DNA from: Amorphochlora amoebiformis
Lineage: Eukaryota > Cercozoa > Chlorarachniophyceae
Direction of reading: 5' to 3'
NCBI GenBank assembly: GCA_054601695.1
Contig: BAAHQB010000024.1
Location: 372,001 to 436,000, forward strand
DNA: 64,000 bases
Numbering within the stretch: the first letter of the stretch is position 1; the number at the start of each line of letters is the position of its first letter. The notes under the pieces are model-generated. The model saw only the letters and a list, made by a program, of their open reading frames with translations. It searched no databases and was not told the DNA's origin. Position numbers and translations under genes: made by a program. Of the stretch, positions 1 to 11,077 are shown one piece after another.

Positions 1-224
1 ATATATATTATGTATAACATATATAACTATATCCACTCTACATATACATATATATATATATACGTAATGTATGTATAACATAAATAACATATCAATATAT
101 GTTTTTATATATATATGTTATATATACATATATATATATATAATACTATATATTATATATGTATAACATATATAATATATTAATATATTTATATATATAT
201 TTTTGTGTGTGTGTGTGTATGAAG

Positions 225-276
<52 letters not shown>

Positions 277-373
277 ACATATATATTACATATATATATA
301 TACGTTATATATATATATATATAACATATGTAGTAATATATATTGATATATGTATATATCTAGGAATGTGGGC

Positions 374-419
<46 letters not shown>

Positions 420-488
420 TATATATATATATATAACATATGTAGTAATATATATTAATATATGTATATATCTAGGAATGTGGGCGTT

Positions 489-521
<33 letters not shown>

Positions 522-589
522 GTAATATATATATATATATGTAATATATATTAATATCTGTATATATCTTGGATTGTGGGCGTATATAT

Positions 590-634
<45 letters not shown>

Positions 635-675
635 ATATATATATATATTATATATTAACATATGTAAATATCTAG
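1..675. repeat. TA-rich intron with copies of an exon 5' edge
   Basis: The stretch is almost pure (TA)n with short TG tracts. It lies immediately before the first recognisable exon of the BT1 transporter gene. The sequence around that exon's acceptor (TCTAGGAATGTGGGC) occurs at 671-690 in the real exon. It also occurs three times upstream, at about 358-378, 471-490 and 567-584, the last slightly diverged (CTTGGATTGTGGGC). The spacing is roughly 100-115 bp. In each upstream copy the exon sequence breaks off into TATATA after about ten bases. No gene is seen here apart from these fragments. Confidence 0.8.
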
Positions 676-878
676 GAATGTGGGCGTTTAATAAGTATCT
701 CCGAAACTGCAAATATAAATTTGTAAGTCAATTCATATATATATATGTATATATATATACATATATATATATATATACATGTGCATATATGTATATATAT
801 ATATATATATATATAATATACACATATGTAATATATGTACATACATATATGAGCACATTATGTGTGTGTGTGTTTGTG

Positions 879-916
<38 letters not shown>

Positions 917-1045
917 CATATATGTGTGTATATATATATAATATATATACATATTATAACTAAGTGTATAGGCATATCCTATTATATTATCACAAATATA
1001 CATATATGCATATACATATATATATACTTATATATAAAGATATGT

Positions 1046-1079
<34 letters not shown>

Positions 1080-1134
1080 ATATATATATATGTGGAGTGG
1101 CCTACTCTTTGGTCTGGGTTTTACATATACTATA

Positions 1135-1194
<60 letters not shown>

Positions 1195-1250
1195 GCATAG
1201 GCATACCTAATTGGTATAGGAACGACTATGCGTGTTCGATTTGTACATGT

Positions 1251-1300
<50 letters not shown>

Positions 1301-1437
1301 CATATATATATTTTTAATATGTATGTATATGTATCAGGATATATATGTATATGTATGTGTATATATATGTATATATTTATATATCAGGCATACCTAATTG
1401 GTATAGGAACGACTATGTGTGTTCGATTTGTACATGC

Positions 1438-1501
<64 letters not shown>

Positions 1502-1538
1502 CATATATATATTTTTAAATATATGTATATATACCAGG

Positions 1539-1580
<42 letters not shown>

Positions 1581-1687
1581 CAGGCATACCTAATTGGTAT
1601 AGGAACGACTATGTGTGTTCGATTTGTACGCCTTCTTATCTTCTCTAGGATTAATATACGGTAATATCTCATATATATATATATATA

Positions 1688-1744
<57 letters not shown>

Positions 1745-1783
1745 GTGTGTATATGTATAAATGTATATAATTTATATGTGTGT

Positions 1784-1815
<32 letters not shown>

Positions 1816-1870
1816 TATTATGTACATACGCCTTCTTATCTTCTCTAGGATTAATATACGGTAATATCTT

Positions 1871-1926
<56 letters not shown>

Positions 1927-2042
1927 ATGTATATAAGCATATAATATATATATGTACATATGTATATATATATATATATTATTATATATATATATATATG
2001 TGTCTTCTTATCTTCTCTCGGATTAACATACGGTAATATATT

Positions 2043-2073
<31 letters not shown>

Positions 2074-2118
2074 GTATATGTGTGTGTGTGTGTGTGTGTT
2101 GCATAAATGTATAATATT

Positions 2119-2151
<33 letters not shown>

Positions 2152-2203
2152 GTCTATTAAATATATATAATATATTTACATACACATATGTGAATATATG
2201 TAC

Positions 2204-2246
<43 letters not shown>

Positions 2247-2309
2247 CCAATACTTACATATATATATATATATATGTGTGTGTATATTACATGTTCACCT
2301 ATGTGTACG

Positions 2310-2342
<33 letters not shown>

Positions 2343-2931
2343 TATATATATATCTAGATATATATATATATATGAATATATATATATATACATATATATA
2401 CATATATATATATGATATCTGCGGCTCCAAACAAATAAAATACACACCTATACACACACACACATATATATATATATATAATATATATGTATATATATAT
2501 ATATATATAATTACATATCACAGCTTTGGTATCCCTGACGACATTTTCTGCCTTGTACGTCAATTTAGCCTTAATATAACCCTAACCCTAACCCTAACCC
2601 TAACCCTAACCCTAACCCTAACCCTAACCCTAATGCCCACAAGACATCACCACAACAGCACTCAACACTCCCAACATCACGATCTGCTGTTATCCCTAAC
2701 AGCACTATAGCCCCACTCTGTGGAGGAGTCAATGGTCCTCGGACTGAGACATGCTGAATAATCTGATCCTAATCCTAACCCTAACCCTAATCCTAACCCT
2801 AACCCTAACACCAAGCCTAACCCGAACCCTAACCTTAACCCTAAACCTAACCCTAACCCTAACCCTAACCCTAACCCTAACCCTAACCCTCTTAAGTCTA
2901 ACCTCAAGCCCAACCGAACCTAACCCCAATT

Positions 2932-2983
<52 letters not shown>

Positions 2984-4009
2984 GTATATATGTATATATA
3001 TATAATATACATAATATATATATATGTGTGTATATCACGAAAAAAACTCCTCTCTCTCTCATCATTCGCTCTCTCTCTCTGTGTGTGTGTGTCTCATCAT
3101 TCGCTCTCCAATTGCTCTCTCTCTCATCAATTGCTCTCTCTCTCTCTCTCTCTCATCATTCGCTCTCTCTCTCTCTCTCTCATCATTCGCTCTCTCTCTC
3201 TCTCTCTCTCATCCGCTCTCTCTCTCTCTCTCATCATTCGCTCTCTCTCTCTCTCTCATCATTCGCTCTCTCTCTCTCTCTCTAATCATTCGCTCTCTCT
3301 CTCTCTCTCATCATTCTCTCTCTCTCGCATCATTCGCTCTCTCTCTCTCTCCCATCATTCACTCTCGAACTCTCTCTCTCTCTCTTATCATTCGCTCTCT
3401 CGCGCTCTCTATCTCAATCTCAACTCTCTCTCTTTCTCATCTTGCTCTCTCTCTTTCATCTTGCTTTCTCTCTTTCGTCTTGCTTTCTCTCTCATTCTCA
3501 CTATCTCTCTCTCATTCTCGCTCTATCTCTCTCATCTCGCTCGATCTCTCTCTCATCTCACTCTCGCTCTCTCTCTCTCTCATCTTGCTCTCTCTGTCTC
3601 ATCTTGCTTTCTCTCTCATCTCCTCTCTCTCATCTCGCTCTCTCTCTCTCTCTCATCTCGATCTCTCTCTCTCTCTCTCTCATTTTTGTTAGTTCTCTCT
3701 CTCATCTGACTCTCGCTCTCTCTCTCTCTCATCTTGCTCACTCTGTCTCATCTTGCTTTCTCTCTCTCTCTCTCCCTCATCTCGCTCTCTCTCTCTCTCT
3801 CATCTCACTCTCTCTCTCTCTCATCTCGCTCTCTCTCTCTCTCATCTCGCTCTCTCTCATCTTGCTCTCATCTTTCTCTCTCTCTCTCTCTCTCTCATCT
3901 CGCTCTCTCTCTCTCTCTCATCTCGCTCTCTCGCTCTCATCTCGCTCTCTCTCTCTCTCTCATCTCGCTCTCTCTCTCTCTCATCTTGCTCTCTCTCATC
4001 TTGCTCTCA

Positions 4010-4045
<36 letters not shown>

Positions 4046-4134
4046 CTCTCTCTTCTCTAACTGGTTGTCTCTTTTCTGTACTTCTCTCCTGTCTCTTCGA
4101 GTATAGCTCTCTCTCTATCTATCTATCTCTCTCT

Positions 4135-4201
<67 letters not shown>

Positions 4202-4240
4202 CTCTCTCTCTCTATCTATCTCTCTCTTCTCTCTCTCTCT

Positions 4241-4289
<49 letters not shown>

Positions 4290-4323
4290 CTCTCTCTTCT
4301 CTCTCTCTCTCTCTCTCTATCTA

Positions 4324-4363
<40 letters not shown>

Positions 4364-4443
4364 ATCTATCTCTCTCTCTCTCTTCTCTCTCTCTCTATCT
4401 ATCTATCTCTCTCTTCTCTCTCTCTCTCTATCTATCTCTCTCT

Positions 4444-4541
<98 letters not shown>

Positions 4542-4625
4542 CTCTCTCGCTCTCTCGCTCTCTCTCTCTCCTCTTCCTCTCTCTCTCTCCCTCTCTCTCA
4601 TGTTAAGTTTTAAAACCCATATTCA

Positions 4626-4671
<46 letters not shown>

Positions 4672-4950
4672 TTGTATATTATATATATATAGAATTATAT
4701 TGTATATTGTATATATATATATATGCATATATACTCTCTGAGAAAGACGTAACTTCAAGTTTTTTGATATAAGGTTCTAGACGCTCTCGGAGCTATGTTT
4801 GGTGAACTCGTAATGCTCCCAAACCAAATTCTCATGTCCCACCTGTGTCCCAAGGTGATCTCGACAAACCCTCTAATACTCCTCTCCCCTCACACCCCCA
4901 CCTGGCCTCCCGAAGAAATTGAGTTTTTTTTACCTTGTGGGGTATATATA

Positions 4951-5001
<51 letters not shown>

Positions 5002-5045
5002 GTATATATATATATATATGTTTCGATGATATTTATATTTTATAC

Positions 5046-5087
<42 letters not shown>

Positions 5088-5163
5088 TATTATGTATATA
5101 TATATAAACATATCCAATGAGTATATCTCTTTAACACCTACGCCTTGGAATTCTAATGACGAC

Positions 5164-5228
<65 letters not shown>

Positions 5229-5237
5229 AAACATATA

Positions 5238-5274
<37 letters not shown>

Positions 5275-5317
5275 CATATATTTATTAAGAAAAACTTTCA
5301 TATGTGTATATTTTATG

Positions 5318-5358
<41 letters not shown>

Positions 5359-5820
5359 AAACATATATGATATATATATTATATATATATATATATATAA
5401 TGTATGTATTAAGAAAAACTTTCATATGTGTATATTTATATTTTATATATATATATATATATACATACATATATGTAAGAAAAACTTTCATATGTGTATA
5501 TCTTATATATTATATACATATATATATATATATATGTGAAACATATATGATATATATACATATATGTACCAAGAAAAACTTTCATATGTGTATATTTTAT
5601 ATATTATATACATATATATATATATATATATATGTGAAACATATATGATATATATACATATATGTACCAAGAAAAACTTTCATATGTGTATATTTTATAT
5701 ATTATATACATATATATATATATATATATGTGAAACATATATGATATATATACATATATGTACCAAGAAAAACTTTCATATGTGCATATTTTATATTATA
5801 TATACATATATATATATTTA

Positions 5821-5860
<40 letters not shown>

Positions 5861-6076
5861 CAAGAAAAACTTTCATATGTGTGTATTTTATATTATATAT
5901 ATACATATATAGATATATATATATATGTGAAACATATATGATATATATACATATATGTACCAAGAAAAACTTTCATATGTGCATATTTTATATTATATAT
6001 ACATATATATATATATGATATATATATATATATATATATATGTATCAAGAAAAACTTTCATATGTGTGTATTTTAT

Positions 6077-6114
<38 letters not shown>

Positions 6115-6369
6115 AAACATATATGATATATATACATATATGTACCAAGAAAAACTTTCATATGTGTATATTTTATATTATATATACATATATATATATA
6201 TATATATGATATATATATATATATATATATGTATCAAGAAAAACTTTCATATGTGTGTATTTTATATTATATATATATATATATATATATGTGAAACATA
6301 TATGATATATATATATATATATATATATATGCGTATCAAGAAAAACTTTCATATGTGTATATTTTATAT

Positions 6370-6415
<46 letters not shown>

Positions 6416-6501
6416 GGGGCTCGAGTCTACTATGTTTGCGTGTATGGCCGGAGCATTTACGATGGGAGGACAGGTATATATACATATGTATACATATATA
6501 C

Positions 6502-6535
<34 letters not shown>

Positions 6536-6619
6536 TTATATATATATATAAATATATATATATAGGTTTATATATACATATACATATATATATATATGGA
6601 GCATTTACGATGGGAGGAC

Positions 6620-6666
<47 letters not shown>

Positions 6667-6767
6667 GGGGTATATGTAGGTATATTAACATATATATTAA
6701 TAATATATACATAGGTATTTATACATATGTATATATATGGAACATTTACGATGGAGGCCAGGTATAC

Positions 6768-6804
<37 letters not shown>

Positions 6805-7363
6805 ATATTATATATATACACATATATATATTAATATATCAATATATATATACGCATACATATAGATAAATAGATATATTTTATCTACTAAATATGTACA
6901 TTTTACCTCTAAAATACGTGTGAAAATATTCACCCTAACCCTAACCCTAACCCTATCCTTACCCTAACCTTAACCCTAACCCTAACCCTAACCCTAACCT
7001 TAACCCTAACCCTAACCCTAACCTTAACCCTAACCCTAACCCAACCCTCAACACTCCCAACATCACGATCTGCTGTTATCCCAAACAGCACTATAGCCCC
7101 ACCCTTAGAGGAGTCAATGGCCCTCGGACTAAGACATGCTGAATAATCTCATCCTAACCCAATCCTAACCCTAACCCTAACCCTATCCTTACCCTAACCT
7201 TAACCCTAACCCTAACCCTAACGCTAACCCTAACCTAACCCTTACCCTAACCCTAACACTATCCTTACCCTAACCTCAACCCTAACCCTACCCTTACCCT
7301 AACCTTAAGCCTAACCCTAACCCTAACCCTAACCCTAACCCTATCTTTACACTAACCAACCCT

Positions 7364-7394
<31 letters not shown>

Positions 7395-8000
7395 TCTTTA
7401 CCCTAACCTTAACCCTAACCCTATCCCGACCCTAACCTTAAGCCTAACCCTAACCCTAAACACCTAACCCTAACCCTATCCTTACCCTAACCTTAAGTCC
7501 AACCCTAACCCTAACCTTAAGCCTAACCCTAACCCTAATCCTAACCCTAACCCTAACCCTATCCTTTCCCTGACCTTAACCCTAACCCTACCCTTACCCT
7601 AACTTTAAGCGTAACCCTAACCCTAACCCTAACCCTAACCCTAACCCTAACCCTAACCCTAACCATATCCTTACCCTAACCCTAACCCTAACCCTAACCC
7701 TAACCTTAAGCCTAAGCCTCACCCTAACCCTAACCTATCCTAACCCTAACCTTAACCCTAACCTAACCCTAACCCTAACCCTATCCCCAAACTAACCCTA
7801 ACCCTAACCCTAACCCTAACCCTAACCCTAAACTAACCCTAACCCTAACCCTATCCTAACCCTATCCTAACCCTAACCCTAACCCTAACCCTAACCCTAA
7901 CCCTAACCCTAACCCCTAACCCTAACCCTAACCCTTACGAAGGTTGGAACATTCCTTGGCGCTTATCTTTTGAAGCAACTTGGGGTATAAATAACCTATA

Positions 8001-8040
<40 letters not shown>

Positions 8041-8240
8041 TGTGTGATAGGTATAATATAGGTATAATTCTATTGACTGTGTATGAAACGTATCCTTATG
8101 TATCGTATATATAAATATATAAATATATGTGCTAGATATGTGGTATGTATATATATATATAAAATGTATTTATATAAATAAGTAAATAGAATAATTATGG
8201 GTATGTATATATGTATGTGTGTATATTTATGCGAATATGT

Positions 8241-8279
<39 letters not shown>

Positions 8280-8881
8280 TGAAACAGTTCGGGTTACAAT
8301 GCGCTGGAATGGATGCATATATAACATGTATTAATATTTACATATATATATATATATATATATACATTTAGTCTGTATACTTATATATATATATATATAT
8401 ATATATATTTAGTCTGTATACATATATATTTATATATATATATATTATACATATACATATATGGATGCATACAATACATATTTGCATACAAAAAGACATA
8501 TATATATATATATATAAAAGATATGGAATATATGTTATCATATAGGTGGAGCCCCAGGGGGCAGTGGGCGAATCCAGACAATTTGATAATCTATGGATAG
8601 CTGAGGTATCTATCAATGATATCTGCATATATGCATTTGAATATGCATATATCTATATTTGTATATGTATGCATAATGTATATTGCATATGTATATATAT
8701 ATTTGTATATTTTGATAATCTATGGATAGCTGAGGTATCTATCAATGATATCTGCATATATGCATTTGAATATGCATATATCTATATTTGTATATGTATG
8801 CATAATGTATATTGCATATGTATATATTTGTATATCTATGTGTGAATGAGTGTATTCTTATGTATGTATATGTGTATGTCT

Positions 8882-8914
<33 letters not shown>

Positions 8915-9247
8915 TAGTAAAATATATATTTATATAATATATATATATAAATATACACATAATATATACACATATATATATATGTGTATATATAATATTT
9001 ATATATATATATATATGTGTATATACATATTCATATATATATATATAGAATATTACATATATGTATATATATATATATATATATATAAAGATATATATAC
9101 CTACATATATATATATATATAAAGATGATCTGTTGCCTGCATCCCCCCAATGCTTATGATGCTTATGATTCTTCCGGATTTATATACATATATATATATA
9201 TATATATGTAGATATCTATATACAAATATCCATATATAGATGTATAA

Positions 9248-9279
<32 letters not shown>

Positions 9280-9577
9280 CATAAGATAATCTTCGCTGTT
9301 GCCTGCATCCCCCCAATGCTTATGATACTTATGATTCTTCCAGATTTATATATATATATATATATATATAATATTGTAGATATCTATATCTATATATCTA
9401 TATATAGATATATAGATATGTATATATAGATATCTATATCTATATATCTATATATAGATATATAGATATGTGTATATAGATATATATATGTATATATATA
9501 TATATATATATATCATAAGATAATCTTCGCTGTTGCCTGCATCCCCCCAATGCTTATGATACTTATGATTCTTCCAG

Positions 9578-9613
<36 letters not shown>

Positions 9614-9691
9614 GTAGATATCTATCTCTATATATCTATATATAGATATATAGATATGTTATATATAGATATATATGTATATATATATATA

Positions 9692-9724
<33 letters not shown>

Positions 9725-9997
9725 CATAAGATGATCTCCGCTGTTGCATGCATCCCCCCGATGCTTATGATACTTATGATTCTTCCAGATTTATAAATAT
9801 ATATATATATATATATGTATATAATATTGTAGATATCTATATCTATATATCTATATATAGATATATAGATATGTTATATATAGATATATATGTATATATA
9901 TATAATATATATACATAATATATATATATATATCATAAGATGATCTCCGCTGTTGCATGCATCCCCCCGATGCTTATGATGCTTATGATTCTTCCAG

Positions 9998-10039
<42 letters not shown>

Positions 10040-10114
10040 GTAGATATCTATATCTATATATCTATATATAGATATATAGATATGTTATATATAGATATAT
10101 ATGAAGATATATAT

Positions 10115-10148
<34 letters not shown>

Positions 10149-10214
10149 CATAAGATGATCTCCGCTGTTGCATGCATCCCCCCGATGCTTATGATGCTTA
10201 TGATTCTTCCGGAC

Positions 10215-10268
<54 letters not shown>

Positions 10269-10301
10269 AGTATATATACACTGTGTGTGTATATATGTAT
10301 G

Positions 10302-10341
<40 letters not shown>

Positions 10342-11077
10342 TATATATATACATATATATATATATATAAATATATACTGTGTGTGTGTGTGTGTGTATG
10401 TATGTATATATATTCACCCGAAAACACATGTAATCACCCGAAAAAATATGTGTAATGTAATCACCCGAAAAAAAACATGTAATGCGCAAATCACCCAACA
10501 TCCACCACCCCCAACTCAGACGCCCTCGGAGCGCATCATACTAGAAGATGACTCCACAGCGAATCTTGAAAACGAATCAGGTGGGTCATAGCTGGCCGTG
10601 TATTACGTAGTTACACAGGATTTTAGGGTCCAGAGGCGGACGAGAAAAGAGGAAACATGCTCTCATGCCTCATGAAGGGAGGGGGGGGTAGCATATACAT
10701 GTACTGGTGGAGTAAATATGTATATAAAGGGGATTTGTGGGTCATGGGGGGCATGTATGTATGGAGAGTAGCCGTGTAGATGTATACATCAGGATTTGCA
10801 GATCGGGTAAATGTATTCCGAGGGGTTTGCGAGGTGTGAGAGCATGTTTGCTTGCCCTGTATGTGTCGGCAGTTGTGGAATCTATTGGTCTTAGATGTTA
10901 ATAATAATTTTTTTTCTTAAGTATGCATGTATACATATGTATCTCTATAAAATATAGATATGTGAGTACATACATATACATATATAAGCATATACTCATA
11001 CTTGTAAAAACGTTTCAGAAGCTCCGAGTAGGGCTATTTCATCCAAGGCGAAGTATGCCCGTTTGGCTGGAGGTTAA
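676..11077 (+). CDS. BT1-family (folate/biopterin) transporter, C-terminal half; 5' end outside window
   Basis: This is a multispanning membrane carrier of the BT1 family within the major facilitator superfamily, whose members move folates and pterins. Ten exons join with matching phases: 676-722, 1584-1660, 2524-2554, 4774-4854, 6417-6473, 7943-7984, 8546-8605, 10155-10217, 10520-10580 and 11019-11077 (TAA). Family landmarks appear in order: a basic loop ([12 protein letters not shown]), FSRINIRFGIPDD at the exon 2/3 junction, an acidic helix ([11 protein letters not shown]), the [14 protein letters not shown] stretch, a Gly-rich helix ([16 protein letters not shown]), the QFDNLWIAE signature, and a last hydrophobic helix ending in LPDK. 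An acidic then basic hydrophilic tail follows, ending KYARLAGG. Substrate cannot be inferred, because BT1 proteins also carry S-adenosylmethionine and unknown ligands. The N-terminal helices must lie left of position 1. Introns hold telomere-like arrays, a (CT)n tract and exon-edge duplications. Confidence 0.88.
1191..2037 (+). repeat. Split-exon duplication array around BT1 exon 1584-1660
   Basis: The real exon is flanked by partial copies of itself in (TA)n. Its 5' half with the CAG acceptor is repeated upstream at about 1191-1252 and 1384-1440. Its 3' half with the GTAATA donor is repeated downstream at about 1828-1869 and 2003-2037. The upstream copies stop, and the downstream copies begin, at the same exon position (TTTGTAC). 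Only 1584-1660 holds both halves. It gives the reading frame that joins in phase to the flanking BT1 exons. Confidence 0.85.
2574..2938. repeat. Interstitial telomere-like array (CCCTAA) in BT1 intron, with embedded element copy 1
   Basis: Perfect CCCTAA repeats begin at about 2579, some 25 bp after the donor of exon 2524-2554. They are interrupted at about 2633-2765 by a non-telomeric ~115-bp element and then continue, degenerate, to about 2935. Both blocks are C-rich on the plus strand. The array is inside an intron of a gene whose flanking exons are in phase, so it is interstitial and not a chromosome end. Confidence 0.92.
2650..2765 (+). repeat. Telomere-associated element, copy 1
   Basis: A unique-looking segment sits between two CCCTAA blocks. 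It contains the perfect inverted repeat GCTGTTA/TAACAGC around a TCCC loop, then a block (TAGCCCCACTCTGTGGAG) that recurs in another copy, then ACATGCTGAATAATCTGATC running into telomere-like repeats. Related copies are at 7046-7155, 55625-55740 and, inverted, 59300-59400. No open frame, tRNA shape or transposase is apparent. It may be a miniature element or subtelomeric fragment; its function is unknown. Confidence 0.75.
3040..4604 (+). repeat. (CT)n-based pyrimidine minisatellite in BT1 intron
   Basis: About 1.55 kb of nearly pure pyrimidine on the plus strand. It grades from CTCTCATCATTCG-type units at about 3050-3360, through CTCATCTCG and CTTGCTCTCT units, to CTATCTATCT and TTCTCTCTC units at about 4090-4600. 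It lies between BT1 exons 2524-2554 and 4774-4854 and is pyrimidine on the sense strand. The Ser/Leu-rich open frames across it are repeat artefacts. Confidence 0.93.
4855..6416 (+). repeat. TA-rich BT1 intron with a 12-copy tandem repeat
   Basis: After the donor at 4855 there is about 80 bp of unique C-rich intron, then (TA)n. From about 5285 to 6375 the motif AAGAAAAACTTTCATATGTG recurs about 12 times, at roughly 5287, 5411, 5477, 5571, 5669, 5764, 5862, 5962, 6047, 6147, 6236 and 6338. The period is near 95 bp. Most units also carry GTGAAACATATATGATATA. Unlike the neighbouring arrays this unit does not match any exon I assembled, so it is a purely intronic satellite. Confidence 0.85.
6598..6766 (+). 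repeat. Two downstream copies of the 3' edge of BT1 exon 6417-6473
   Basis: The last ~25 bases of exon 6417-6473 plus its GTATAT donor recur at about 6598-6630, and in diverged form at about 6739-6766, each embedded in TA repeats. The first copy is identical over GCATTTACGATGGGAGGACA. The second has lost one G and changed the end. Each copy retains a potential GT donor but lacks the rest of the exon. Confidence 0.85.
6931..7936. repeat. 1-kb degenerate telomere-like array in BT1 intron, with element copy 2
   Basis: CCCTAA repeats with many single-base variants (CCCTATCC, CCTTAAGCC, ACCCTTA) run from about 6931 to 7936. Element copy 2 interrupts them at about 7046-7155; one arm of its hairpin is mutated, reading AAACAGC. 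The array stops directly before an acceptor (ACGAAG) and the 42-nt exon 7943-7984. The last telomeric unit therefore lies in the polypyrimidine/acceptor region of a real intron. Confidence 0.92.
8582..8833 (+). repeat. 129-bp tandem duplication spanning the 3' edge of BT1 exon 8546-8605
   Basis: The segment from TTTGATAATCTATGGATAGC through the GTATCT donor and about 100 bp of intron (GATATCTGCATATATGCATT and on) is present twice in near-identical form, starting at 8582 and 8711. The second copy duplicates the last 24 bases of the exon and a usable donor. Splicing to the first donor gives the in-phase BT1 product. Confidence 0.88.
9122..10217 (+). repeat. Six tandem copies of a BT1 transmembrane exon, the last functional
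   Basis: Copies of the exon encoding the last BT1 helix, each preceded by AAG in TA repeats (ATCATAAG in the last five), start at about 9125, 9286, 9520, 9731, 9940 and 10155. The period is about 210-235 bp. Only 10155-10217 ends in GACAAG followed by a GTATAT donor. The others run into TTTATATATA after the Pro-Asp codons. Copies 2-5 keep the frame ([10 protein letters not shown] then LMILPD), and most differences from copy 6 in the shared part are third-position or conservative. Copy 1 has a small frame-breaking deletion. Between copies lie perfect palindromes built from TATCTATATA / TATATAGATA. Confidence 0.85.
10218..11018 (+). other. Last two BT1 introns
   Basis: The first intron (10218-10519) is TA-rich and then changes to unique AC-rich sequence before the acceptor CTCAG. 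The second (10581-11018) is mostly unique, G-rich on the plus strand, with GGGGGGG near 10681, and has little TA repeat. It ends in a TTTCAG acceptor. No separate gene is seen. Confidence 0.7.

Noticed and set aside
2574-2938. True chromosome end / telomere
   Set aside because: The repeats are interrupted, degenerate in places and flanked on both sides by exons of one gene, so they are interstitial.
2677-2971. Gly/Leu and Arg/Val repeat frames on the minus strand
   Set aside because: These are translations of CCCTAA telomere-like repeats, open in several frames because the repeat has few stops.
3442-4692. 416-residue Ser/Leu open frame
   Set aside because: It is a translation of the (CT)n tract. 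It has no non-repetitive segment and lies inside the BT1 intron.
5285-6375. CRISPR-like array (regular repeat with spacers)
   Set aside because: The spacers are (TA)n and nearly identical, the host is eukaryotic, and there are no cas genes. It is an ordinary satellite.
159-8960. Many Tyr/Ile-repeat open frames on both strands
   Set aside because: (TA)n translates as Tyr-Ile in every frame. The only true coding bases here are the short islands listed as BT1 exons.
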